NCBI GenBank assembly: GCA_025457845.1 | Contig: JALOTO010000061.1 | Location: 1-8,326, forward strand | Length of the DNA stretch: 8,326 nt | Reading direction: 5' to 3' | Origin: Thermoplasmata archaeon | Lineage (GTDB): Archaea; Thermoplasmatota; Thermoplasmata; UBA10834 | Part shown: positions 1-6,072 of the stretch, one piece after another | Layout: each line of letters starts with the position of its first letter | How positions within the stretch are numbered: the stretch's first letter is position 1 | The notes under the pieces: model-generated | What the model was told of the DNA's origin: nothing | Database searches by the model: none | Seen by the model: the letters and a program-made list of their open reading frames with translations, nothing else | Program-made: the position numbers and the translations under genes

Positions 1-3000
1 TACGGCCAGAACGTCAGATACCAGTACACCGAGGACGGCGGGTACGACGCAGTGCTGTCCGTGGACGACCACCACGTCGGAGTCGCGGGCTCGAGGCCCG
101 TGACCCAGGGAGCGTATGTGGTCGTCTCACAGAACGGCCCGCCCACGATCACCGTGGACGACTTCGCCGACGTCGAGGCCAAGCACCCGGAGACTTTCAC
201 CGTGTCCGCGTCAGACCCCGACCCGAGGGATGTACTCAGGTACACCTGGGACTGGGACGACGGGACGATATCCGTCACCGACGTGCCCACCGCTGACCAC
301 ACGTACAACAGCAGAGGCGCGTACACCCTGACGGTGTGGGTCGACGACATGACCGGGCTCGACGGGCACAACAAGTCCGAGACCGGGCAGGTGGCCGTGG
401 TCACGTCTGCGCCCAACAAGGAGCCAGTCATCACGGAGTACACAGTGTCGAACACCGCCCCGTACACCGGCGAGGTGGTCACCTTCACCGGCGTCGCCGC
501 GGACCCTGACGGGAACGCGCTGACGCTGACGATCACCTTCGGTGACGGCACGAGCGCGGTCGAGGAGTTCGACGCGTCGCCCGACAACACCCAGAGGACG
601 ATCGAGGTGACGCACACGTACACGGTCGCCCAGACCTACACGACCTACTTCACCGTGTTCGACGGGATAGACACGGTCGACTCGATGGTGCAGGTCGTCG
701 TGAGCCCGAACAGCGACCCAGTGATCACTGACCTCGAGGACGAGTACATCGACACGGGCGTCTCTGAGACCTTCACCGCATCCGTGTTCGACCCGGACGA
801 CGACACCATGACCTTCTACTGGACGTGGGGCGACGGCACGCCTGGGACAGTGACGGCTGAACCGACGGCGACGCACACCTACGCCGAGTCAGGCGCGTTC
901 CAGTACAGGCTGTACGCTGACGACGGCCACAGCCACAACGTGAGCGAGCTCGCAGTGGCCTATGTCAACGCCGTGCCAGCCCTTGAGCCGCTGGACCCGG
1001 TCACGGTCGACGCCACGGTCGAATGGACGTTCTCCGCCGAGGCGAGCGACCCCGACCTGATGGACATCCTGACCTACAGGTGGACCTTCGGGGACGGGAC
1101 CGCGACGACCGACTGGAGCGAGGCCAGCACCGCGGCCCACACCTACGCATCGTCTGGCACGTACACCGTAAGGGTCGATGTCACGGACGGCTTCTCGCTG
1201 GCGACGCACACGATCTACAGCGAGGCGACCGTCACGGTCACGGACCCGGCGGTCGACGACCCGCCGACCATAGTGCCTCTCGCGGACATCGAGCTCACGG
1301 TCAGCGAGGAGCACACCTTCACGGTGAGCGCGAGCGACCCAGAGGGCCAGCCCCTGGTCATAACCTGGGACTTCGACGACGGCACGGGCCTGTTCGTCGG
1401 GGCGTCCGTCGTGCACTCGTTCGACACGGTGTTCGTCTACGACATAGTGGTCCACGCCGACGACGGGACGACCAACGTCTCCGACACTGCGCAGGTCACT
1501 GTCGTCGGGGACCTGCCGCCGGTGGCCGACGCGGGCGACGACCAGACGGTCAACGAGGACTCCCTGGTGTACTTCGACGGCTCTGGGTCGTACGACGACC
1601 TGGACCCGCCGGGCATCGCTGCCTACTACTGGACCGTGTACGAAGGTGCGACTTCCATCGCCTCCATGATAGGCGAGAGCCCGACGTACGAGTTCTCCGA
1701 CCCAGGCACCTACACAGTAGAGCTGGTGGTGGAGGACAGCACCGGGCAGCTCTCGGCCCCGGATGAGGCCGTGATAACGGTCCTGGACGCCACCGCCCCG
1801 ACGGCGGTGGCGGCCGCAGACCCGACGGCGGTAAGCATGGGCGGCACCGTGGACTTCGACGCGACGGGATCGACCGACAACGTGGCCGTTGTGGCATACG
1901 AGTGGTCGTTCTTCGACGGCGTGGCCTCGGTCGAGTACAGCACCGCCACCGCGTCGCACCAGTTCGACGTCGCCGGGACCTTCCCGGTGACGCTGACCGT
2001 GTGGGACGCTGAGGGCAACTGGGACGAGGACGAGCTGACCGTGACCGTCGCGGACACCGAGGCACCGATGGCCAACGCTGGCGCTGACGAGGAGATCAAC
2101 GTCGGCACGGCCCACACCCTGGACGGCTCCCTCTCCACGGACAACGAAGGGATCGTGGACTGGGACTGGACCTTCACCGACGGCACGGCGCAGTCGCTGA
2201 CCGGTGAGATGGTGGACTACACCTTCGACAACCTCGGCGAGTTCGTCATAACGCTGACCGTCACGGACGCGGCCGGCCTGACCGACACCGACACCGTGAC
2301 GATCACGGTCTCGGACCTCGAGGCGCCGCTAGCCGACGCGGGCGCCGATGTCTCAGCGGTCGAGGGCGACACCGTCGACTTCGACGGGAGCCTCTCGAGC
2401 GACAACGTGCTCGTCACGAGCTACGAGTGGGTGTTCACCTACGACGGAAGCACCGTCACCCTGACGGGCGCCACGCCAAGCCACCTGTTCGAGATCGCCG
2501 GGACCTACACGGTCACCCTGACCGTGATGGACGCCGCGGGCAACTCCGACACCGACACGGTGGTCGTCACGGTCACGGAGGCGGCGGTCAACGAGCCGCC
2601 GGTGGCCGACGCGGGCGCCGACGCGAGCATAACGGCCGGCACCGTTCACACATTCGACGGATCTGGCTCTTCGGCGGACGTGGCCAACTACACCTGGACC
2701 TTCGTGTACGACGGTGCGACGGTGACGCTCTACGGCGTCGGCCCGTCCCACACCTTCGGCATAGTCGGCGCCTACACTGTCACATTGACCGTGGCGGACG
2801 CCGAAGGCCTCACGGCGACCGACACGGCGGTCGTGACGGTCACCGAGGTGCCGAGCGGCGAGAACGAGCCGCCGGTGGCGGACGCGGGCGACGACATCGA
2901 GGCGGTCGCAGGCGACACCGTGGACTTCGACGGTTCGGACTCCACCGACTCCGACGGCACGATCGTCGAGTGGGTGTGGACCTTCGAATACGACGGGGAG

Positions 3001-3312
3001 ACCGAGACCCTCGAGGGCGAGACGGCCGAGTTCCAGTTCGACGAGCCCGGGACCTACACGGTGACGCTCACCGTGACGGACTCGGACGGCGACACGGACA
3101 CTGACACGGTCACGGTGACCGTCGAGGCGGAGGAGACCCCGACCGAGCCCTCGTTCATCGAGGACTACTGGATGTACCTGGTGCTGCTCGCGGTCATCGT
3201 CGTGGTGGCCGTGGTGCTCCTCCTGATGAAGCGCGGAGGCAGCAAGGGCGCATCGTCGGGAGAGGGCGTCGAGGGCATAGACCAGGGCCAGTCCCCGCCG
3301 CCGTCGGGCTAG
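1..3312 (+). CDS. PKD-repeat cell-surface protein with C-terminal membrane anchor (5' end missing)
   Basis: The frame is open from base 1, so the true start lies outside the window; 1103 residues are visible. After the end of one PKD domain, eleven Ig-like PKD domains follow, starting near residues 45, 138, 235, 324, 421, 506, 598, 687, 774, 866 and 957 (85-97 residues each). Hallmarks are the W-x-F/W-G/D-D-G strand (WDWDDG, WTWGDG, WTFGDG, WDFDDG) and the H-T-Y...G-T-Y-T-V...V-x-D ending. Domains 1-5 are divergent with an S-DPD motif; domains 6-11 are more uniform, with PPVADAG-like openings and FDGS. One hydrophobic helix (about 1058-1076) follows, then KR and a 27-residue Gly/Ser/Pro tail, so the repeats face outside and the tail inside. 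PKD arrays usually act in adhesion, S-layer structure or as stalks for enzymatic domains. Any catalytic domain would be upstream, so the role is unknown. Very rich in Asp, Thr and Val; several Asp clusters could bind calcium. No promoter is visible. Confidence 0.95.
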   Translation, partial: YGQNVRYQYTEDGGYDAVLSVDDHHVGVAGSRPVTQGAYVVVSQNGPPTITVDDFADVEAKHPETFTVSASDPDPRDVLRYTWDWDDGTISVTDVPTADHTYNSRGAYTLTVWVDDMTGLDGHNKSETGQVAVVTSAPNKEPVITEYTVSNTAPYTGEVVTFTGVAADPDGNALTLTITFGDGTSAVEEFDASPDNTQRTIEVTHTYTVAQTYTTYFTVFDGIDTVDSMVQVVVSPNSDPVITDLEDEYIDTGVSETFTASVFDPDDDTMTFYWTWGDGTPGTVTAEPTATHTYAESGAFQYRLYADDGHSHNVSELAVAYVNAVPALEPLDPVTVDATVEWTFSAEASDPDLMDILTYRWTFGDGTATTDWSEASTAAHTYASSGTYTVRVDVTDGFSLATHTIYSEATVTVTDPAVDDPPTIVPLADIELTVSEEHTFTVSASDPEGQPLVITWDFDDGTGLFVGASVVHSFDTVFVYDIVVHADDGTTNVSDTAQVTVVGDLPPVADAGDDQTVNEDSLVYFDGSGSYDDLDPPGIAAYYWTVYEGATSIASMIGESPTYEFSDPGTYTVELVVEDSTGQLSAPDEAVITVLDATAPTAVAAADPTAVSMGGTVDFDATGSTDNVAVVAYEWSFFDGVASVEYSTATASHQFDVAGTFPVTLTVWDAEGNWDEDELTVTVADTEAPMANAGADEEINVGTAHTLDGSLSTDNEGIVDWDWTFTDGTAQSLTGEMVDYTFDNLGEFVITLTVTDAAGLTDTDTVTITVSDLEAPLADAGADVSAVEGDTVDFDGSLSSDNVLVTSYEWVFTYDGSTVTLTGATPSHLFEIAGTYTVTLTVMDAAGNSDTDTVVVTVTEAAVNEPPVADAGADASITAGTVHTFDGSGSSADVANYTWTFVYDGATVTLYGVGPSHTFGIVGAYTVTLTVADAEGLTATDTAVVTVTEVPSGENEPPVADAGDDIEAVAGDTVDFDGSDSTDSDGTIVEWVWTFEYDGETETLEGETAEFQFDEPGTYTVTLTVTDSDGDTDTDTVTVTVEAEETPTEPSFIEDYWMYLVLLAVIVVVAVVLLLMKRGGSKGASSGEGVEGIDQGQSPPPSG
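1515..2890 (+). repeat. Near-identical DNA repeat at PKD domain starts
   Basis: The 23-bp stretch encoding the PPVADAG opening of a PKD domain occurs at 1515-1537 and identically at 2595-2617, and with one mismatch at 2868-2890. The copies mark the starts of domains 6, 10 and 11. The last two are 273 bp apart, which equals one domain length. This is seen directly. It fits domain gain by in-frame duplication, or homogenisation by recombination, inside the gene; strong codon bias could contribute. Confidence 0.7.
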
Positions 3313-3351
3313 GCCCAGAAGGCGATAGGACGCGAAACCCCTTCCTGCAAA

Positions 3352-3369
3352 CCTCTTAACTTCTTATCC
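3352..3369 (+). terminator. Pyrimidine-rich tract after the PKD gene, possible terminator
   Basis: A T/C-rich stretch begins about 40 nt after the TAG stop of the PKD gene. Archaeal RNA polymerase ends transcription at T-rich tracts in the non-template strand, so this is a plausible stop site. The longest T run is only two, so support is weak. The same stretch could instead be read as a weak TATA-like element. Confidence 0.25.
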
Positions 3370-3391
3370 ATCCGCTGGCTGAGAACATGCT

Positions 3392-3411
3392 GGGCGGGCA
3401 TGCGCCCGCCC
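3392..3411. other. GC-only hairpin between convergent genes
   Basis: GGGCGGGC at 3392-3399 and GCCCGCCC at 3404-3411 form a perfect 8-bp all-GC stem around a 4-nt loop. It lies between the stop of the PKD gene and the stop of the convergent minus-strand gene (at 3433). No T run follows on either strand, so it is not a classic intrinsic terminator. It may stabilise 3' ends or separate the convergent transcripts. The inverted repeat is seen; the role is inferred. Confidence 0.5.
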
Positions 3412-3432
3412 GCGGGCATCGTCCGGGGGACG

Positions 3433-3765
3433 TCACTCGGCGTCGTCGTCCGGAGGCGGCGGCTCCTCGTTCGGGCCGGCCTCCAGCGCCACCATCGAGA
3501 TCATGTCGAGCTGCAGGGACGTGTGGAGGTAGTCCAGGTTCTTGTCGACGTGCGGGGAGTACTTCGAGACCGCGTCCTCCTCGAGCATCCTGGCGAGCAT
3601 CGAGTCGATCCTGTTGGACGTGCGCGGGTCCCTCTGGAGGATGCCCCCGCTTAGGGTGAAGAACGACGGCCCGAGCGTCCTCTTCCTCGTCGATGAGGCT
3701 ATGGATTCCAGCCTCTCCTCGTGTCGGTCTACCACAGGCTCGCCGAGTCGGATTCCCCTGTCCAA
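3433..3765 (-). CDS. Uncharacterised 110-residue protein with acidic proline-rich tail
   Basis: I recognise no family. The chosen start is TTG at 3765. A GAGGG ribosome binding site (3773-3777) sits 7 nt before it, the same spacing as the upstream peptidase gene, and a strong TATA box lies at 3809-3818. An ATG at 3772 is in another frame, abuts the GAGGG and opens an Arg/Gly/Pro-rich shadow; GTG at 3735 is an alternative start (100 residues). The protein is soluble, with no signal peptide or membrane segment. Residues 1-30 are charged, 31-50 are a less polar stretch (GPSFFTLSGGIL), 51-95 are predicted helical with hydrophobic spacing (MLARMLEED, NLDYLHTSLQLDMISMVAL), and the end is EEPPPPDDDAE. 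Residue use is balanced, unlike the opposite frames, which supports a real gene. It has its own promoter rather than belonging to the upstream operon. Confidence 0.72.
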   Translation of the reverse strand: MDRGIRLGEPVVDRHEERLESIASSTRKRTLGPSFFTLSGGILQRDPRTSNRIDSMLARMLEEDAVSKYSPHVDKNLDYLHTSLQLDMISMVALEAGPNEEPPPPDDDAE

Positions 3766-3772
3766 ATCCCAT

Positions 3773-3777
3773 CCCTC
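3773..3777 (-). promoter_or_regulatory. Ribosome binding site that fixes the TTG start at 3765
   Basis: GAGGG on the minus strand lies 7 nt before TTG at 3765. It decides the reading frame, because the only nearby ATG (3772) directly follows the motif with no spacer. Confidence 0.55.
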
Positions 3778-3808
3778 TGGAGTGCTAGGATATGTATCTG
3801 TCGAATTG

Positions 3809-3824
3809 TATATATAAGTTCGGT
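3809..3824 (-). promoter_or_regulatory. Archaeal TATA box and BRE for the 110-residue protein gene
   Basis: On the minus strand CTTATATATA (3818 to 3809) is preceded by CCGAA, a plausible BRE. It is an AT island in GC-rich DNA. Transcription would start about 26 nt downstream, near 3787, giving a leader of about 20 nt with the GAGGG site. It lies just beyond the stop of the cysteine protein gene at 3855. Confidence 0.75.
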
Positions 3825-3854
3825 AGGAGCGTGGGGCCCCCCTCTGAAAGACGT

Positions 3855-4283
3855 TCAACCGCGGCTCTCTCGGGCCGCCAGGACCGCCATCCTCGTCGCC
3901 TCGCGGACGAAGCCAGTGCACCTGGCACTGTGCTCCGGGGACTTGAAATCCCCCTTGTTGAGGTCGCGGCACCTCACTGACCCGAACGCTGCGGCGAAAC
4001 CCTTGAAGAGCGCGTTGGCCGCGTCGTACGCTCTGGCCTTGTCCTCGCCAGGGCTCGTCCTCCCGACCGCCGCGCCTATCCCCATGACCCCGCCGGCGAG
4101 CGCCCCGCAGATGTCCTCGGCCCTGCCGACGCCGCCGCCGAAGGGCGTGGCCATCCTGAGGCAGGCCTCGGGCGTGTCCAGCCCCTGAGCCAGGCAGACG
4201 CCCCTGAGCACAGACTCGGCGCAGTTGAAGCCACCAGCGAAGCAGGCGGAAGCGTGCTCCACCCCTTCTTCGACATCCCTCAT
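3855..4283 (-). CDS. C_GCAxxG_C_C family probable redox protein
   Basis: A 142-residue protein that matches the small cysteine-rich C_GCAxxG_C_C family (Pfam PF09719/TIGR01909 type), whose biochemical role is not established; a thiol redox or metal-binding role is presumed. Seven cysteines lie at 14, 21, 30, 41, 59, 105 and 122. Family marks are GFNCAESVL (18-26), the glycine run FGGGVG (48-53), the CGALAG motif (59-64, the family CGAxxG) and FGSVRCRDL (100-108), with a last Cys near the C-terminus. Length is normal for the family. There is no signal peptide or clear membrane segment, so it is likely cytoplasmic. It starts 6 nt after the peptidase stop with a GGTGA ribosome binding site (4290-4294) that overlaps that stop codon, so the two are almost surely co-transcribed and perhaps translationally coupled. 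Family members are often reported near transporter genes; the transporter here is 3 kb away and on the other strand. Confidence 0.88.
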   Translation of the reverse strand: MRDVEEGVEHASACFAGGFNCAESVLRGVCLAQGLDTPEACLRMATPFGGGVGRAEDICGALAGGVMGIGAAVGRTSPGEDKARAYDAANALFKGFAAAFGSVRCRDLNKGDFKSPEHSARCTGFVREATRMAVLAARESRG

Positions 4284-4289
4284 GCATTC

Positions 4290-4294
4290 TCACC
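4290..4294 (-). promoter_or_regulatory. Ribosome binding site overlapping the upstream stop codon
   Basis: GGTGA on the minus strand contains the TGA stop of the S66 peptidase gene and lies 6 nt before the ATG of the cysteine protein gene. This arrangement favours re-initiation, that is, coupled translation of the two genes. Confidence 0.6.
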
Positions 4295-5255
4295 CCTTCA
4301 GCGGGCTCTCGTCGATCCTCAGGTACGGGTCGGTCGCATCCATGGACGCCGTGACCCCTTCTGGTATCACGAGCTTCATCGCGCCGTGCCCGCAGCACAG
4401 GCCGGTGAACGAGGGCACCTTCGCGAGGCCCCCTATCCTATCCTGGATGACCTCCTCGAGGCTCGGCCCGGGCAGGTCCCTCTTGGTGAAGCTGGAGACC
4501 TGGCCGAACACTATTCCCGCGGCCTTCTGGAGCTTCCTGGCGAGGAGCATGTGCGTGAGGAGCCTGTCGATGTCGTACTCCGAGACGTAGACGTCCTCCA
4601 TGAACAGTATCCGACCGTCCGTCCTGACCGAATCCTCGGTCCCGAGGGTGTGGGTGAGCATCGAGAGGTTCCCGCCGACCGTCCTGCCCCTGGCCCTGCC
4701 CGGCACGACCGTCCTCAGGAGCATGCCCCTGGGCGGGTTGTCCAGCCTTCCCCAGGGCTCCGCCTTGGAGAGCATGGAGATGGCCCGGTCGATGTTCTCC
4801 TTCCCCGCGGGCGGGTCCTTCTCCGGGTTGTCGCCCGCGTATCCCTCTATCGAAGGGCCGTGGAAGGTGACGAGGCCCGTCCTCTGGTGGATCGCCACAT
4901 GGAGCGTCGTGACGTCGCTGTACCCCATGAAGATCTTCGGGTTGTCCTTGATCGTCCCGAAGTCCAGGAGGTCGAGGATCCTCATCGCGCCGTACCCTCC
5001 CCTGGAGCAGAACACCGCGCTGACCTTGTCGTTCGCGAACATGTCCGTGAGCTCCCGCGCCCTCGCGTCGTCCTTGCCGGAGGAGAATCCGGACCTAGTG
5101 AGGTTCCTGGTGCACTCCCCGAGGACGACCCTGTACCCGAGCTCCTTCAGGTAGTTGACGGCCTGGCCGAGCCCGAAAGGCTCCGAGAACCCGCAGGGCG
5201 AGACGATCCCGATGGTCGCGCGCTTCTCCAGCTTGTACGGTTTCACTGTCTTCAA
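4290..5255 (-). CDS. S66-family serine peptidase (LD-carboxypeptidase / MccF-like)
   Basis: A 321-residue protein of usual family length. In bacteria S66 enzymes cut the L,D bond of the peptidoglycan tetrapeptide (LdcA) or inactivate microcin C-type peptide-nucleotides (MccF). The Ser-Glu-His triad is visible: Ser113 in the nucleophile elbow GYSDVT, Glu220 in LFMED and His290 in CGHGAMKL. Other marks are the N-terminal IGIVSPCG strand, SRGGYGAMR (84-92) and GGNLSML (194-200). There is no signal peptide, so it acts in the cytoplasm. The start is TTG at 5255, 7 nt after GGAGGG (5263-5268); GTG at 5246 is an alternative without such a site. A TATA-like element lies at 5294-5300. It is the first gene of a two-gene operon with the cysteine protein. 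Archaea of this kind are presumed to lack murein, so the substrate may be a recycled foreign muropeptide or another peptide conjugate. LdcA and MccF activities cannot be told apart by eye. Confidence 0.92.
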   Translation of the reverse strand: MKTVKPYKLEKRATIGIVSPCGFSEPFGLGQAVNYLKELGYRVVLGECTRNLTRSGFSSGKDDARARELTDMFANDKVSAVFCSRGGYGAMRILDLLDFGTIKDNPKIFMGYSDVTTLHVAIHQRTGLVTFHGPSIEGYAGDNPEKDPPAGKENIDRAISMLSKAEPWGRLDNPPRGMLLRTVVPGRARGRTVGGNLSMLTHTLGTEDSVRTDGRILFMEDVYVSEYDIDRLLTHMLLARKLQKAAGIVFGQVSSFTKRDLPGPSLEEVIQDRIGGLAKVPSFTGLCCGHGAMKLVIPEGVTASMDATDPYLRIDESPLKG

Positions 5256-5262
5256 AGTCCGA

Positions 5263-5268
5263 CCCTCC
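5263..5268 (-). promoter_or_regulatory. Strong ribosome binding site that fixes the peptidase TTG start
   Basis: GGAGGG on the minus strand lies 7 nt before TTG at 5255, close to the archaeal consensus. It supports TTG over the in-frame GTG at 5246. Confidence 0.7.
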
Positions 5269-5293
5269 AGGTGGCCGGAGTGACGAATGCGGA

Positions 5294-5304
5294 CTTAAAT
5301 GGTG
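5294..5304 (-). promoter_or_regulatory. Probable TATA element for the peptidase operon
   Basis: ATTTAAG on the minus strand (5300 to 5294) is an AT-rich island in GC-rich DNA. A transcript starting about 26 nt downstream, near 5271, would begin just before the GGAGGG site. The BRE is weak. Confidence 0.45.
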
Positions 5305-5373
5305 CGGCGCGCTGGGGTCGCGAGCCGCGGGCGGAGAAGTGTGGGGTTTGGGGAAGAAGGGTTTTCGGCGCTC

Positions 5374-5709
5374 TCAGGCGTACACGGCCTCCGCTTCCTG
5401 GGAGACTATGTCCTCCGGGGAGGGCGCGTCCTCGATCTCGGCGCTGATCTCCATGAGCCCGAGCTCTATGTCCGCCTTCAGGTACTCGAGCTCGTTCAGC
5501 ACGTCCGCGCAGTCGACGTCGTGCTGTATGTGCTCGAGGTCCCCCGCCAGCCTCTGTATCCTCGCCCTGTTGGAGGCGAGGGTGGCCAGGACGTGGTAAT
5601 CGTCCGGGTCGTTGCTGGAGGCCTTGAGCGTTCTCTGCTTGGTCATCGTGTTCCTGCCGAAGGCTCCGACGTTGCACAGCGCGATAGGGACAGCTAGTCT
5701 CCTCTTCAT
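5374..5709 (-). CDS. Uncharacterised helical protein of about 111 residues
   Basis: I recognise no family. The chosen start is ATG at 5709, about 32 nt after the expected transcription start of a clear TATA box (5761-5771). A TTG at 5748 lies too close to that box, and ATG at 5646 (a 90-residue product) is an alternative. The first 30 residues are basic with a hydrophobic patch (LAVPIALCNVGAFG); this might be a weak amphipathic segment but not a convincing signal peptide. Residues 38-92 look like one or two long helices with heptad-type spacing of leucine and isoleucine (RARIQRLAGDLEHIQHDV, LNELEYLKADIELGLMEI), suggesting a coiled coil or helical bundle. The C-terminus is acidic (EDAPSPEDIVSQEAEAVYA). 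The two cysteines (12 and 67) form no metal motif. It stands alone, between a basic coiled-coil gene upstream and the peptidase operon downstream. Confidence 0.65.
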   Translation of the reverse strand: MKRRLAVPIALCNVGAFGRNTMTKQRTLKASSNDPDDYHVLATLASNRARIQRLAGDLEHIQHDVDCADVLNELEYLKADIELGLMEISAEIEDAPSPEDIVSQEAEAVYA

Positions 5710-5760
5710 CTTGGCATCCCATCCCGTCGTATGACGATTGTCTGACAATATCTACTTTAT

Positions 5761-5775
5761 CCTATATAAAATGTT
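5761..5775 (-). promoter_or_regulatory. TATA box for the 111-residue protein gene
   Basis: TTTTATATAGG on the minus strand (5771 to 5761) is a good archaeal TATA box with transcription expected near 5741. The core is nearly palindromic, so it could also fire on the plus strand, but no credible gene follows there. Confidence 0.65.
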
Positions 5776-5789
5776 CCGGGGCGGTGGGC

Positions 5790-6005
5790 TCACTTCGGGA
5801 CCTGCCCTGCCAGCAGGTTGGCCTTCCTCTCCAGGTCGGCTATCCTCCTCTGGAGGGCGCGGATCTTGGCGTCGTACCTGGCCGCCTGCTCCCTCAGCTT
5901 CGCCGCCTTCGCCCTGATCTTCGCGGCCTTGGCCAGCTTCTTCGTGGACGCCCTGTAGTCGTTCGCCTTGGACGAGTACTTCCTGGCAGCCTTGACCGAC
6001 GACAT
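5790..6005 (-). CDS. Small, very basic Ala/Lys/Arg-rich coiled-coil protein
   Basis: A 71-residue protein without a recognised family. It has about 21 Lys/Arg against 5 Asp/Glu and about 17 Ala. A short N-terminal segment leads into one long predicted helix (about 20-66), with basic repeats KLAKAAKIRAKAAKLREQ and then a leucine/isoleucine heptad-like pattern (IRALQRRIADLERKANLL). It is soluble, with no membrane segment. The start is ATG at 6005; an upstream in-frame extension to 6134 has poorer residue use and would cross the divergent promoters. There is no good ribosome binding site, but a TATA-like element at 6033-6041 would start RNA about 6 nt before the ATG, so the transcript may be almost leaderless. 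Charge and shape would suit binding to DNA, RNA or ribosomes, perhaps as a nucleoid protein. That is inference from composition only. Confidence 0.7.
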   Translation of the reverse strand: MSSVKAARKYSSKANDYRASTKKLAKAAKIRAKAAKLREQAARYDAKIRALQRRIADLERKANLLAGQVPK

Positions 6006-6032
6006 CGTATCCGGCTCAAGACCGGGGTGTGG

Positions 6033-6041
6033 CGATATGAA
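6033..6041 (-). promoter_or_regulatory. Possible TATA element for the basic coiled-coil gene
   Basis: TTCATATCG on the minus strand lies about 32 nt before ATG at 6005, giving a predicted leader of about 6 nt. It is a weak match chosen mainly for position. Confidence 0.35.
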
Positions 6042-6072
6042 CCTTCGCCCACCGTTCTCGGCAGGCGTGGCC

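Noticed and set aside
889..2115. Long minus-strand open frame (408 codons) opposite the PKD gene, with other long frames nearby on both strands
   Set aside because: Its residues are dominated by Arg, Val, Gly and His in patterns typical of an antisense reading of GC-rich codons. The plus-strand PKD product explains the region, and no promoter or ribosome binding site supports the antisense frame.
3080..3125. Short GACAC-type tandem pattern near the end of the PKD gene
   Set aside because: It encodes the Asp-Thr alternation of the last PKD strand; codon bias on a repetitive peptide is enough to explain it.
3310..3654. TAG stop of the PKD gene read through as pyrrolysine into an open frame
   Set aside because: Some methanogenic archaea read TAG as Pyl, but the extension lacks PKD features, is Arg/Val-rich and overlaps the convergent gene. 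The protein already ends properly after its membrane anchor and tail.
3356..3772. Minus-strand frame beginning with ATG at 3772
   Set aside because: The ATG has no spacer from the GAGGG motif and its product is rich in Arg, Gly and Pro. It is out of frame with the better 110-residue product.
3433..4398. A 321-codon minus-strand frame joining the 110-residue gene to upstream sequence
   Set aside because: The upstream two thirds is an Arg/Gly-rich shadow of the cysteine protein gene in another frame. The TATA box at 3809-3818 and ribosome binding site at 3773-3777 place the real start at 3765.
4254..5447. 397-codon plus-strand frame opposite the S66 peptidase
   Set aside because: Composition is Arg/Glu/Val/Pro-heavy antisense shadow; the opposite strand encodes a complete enzyme with a catalytic triad.
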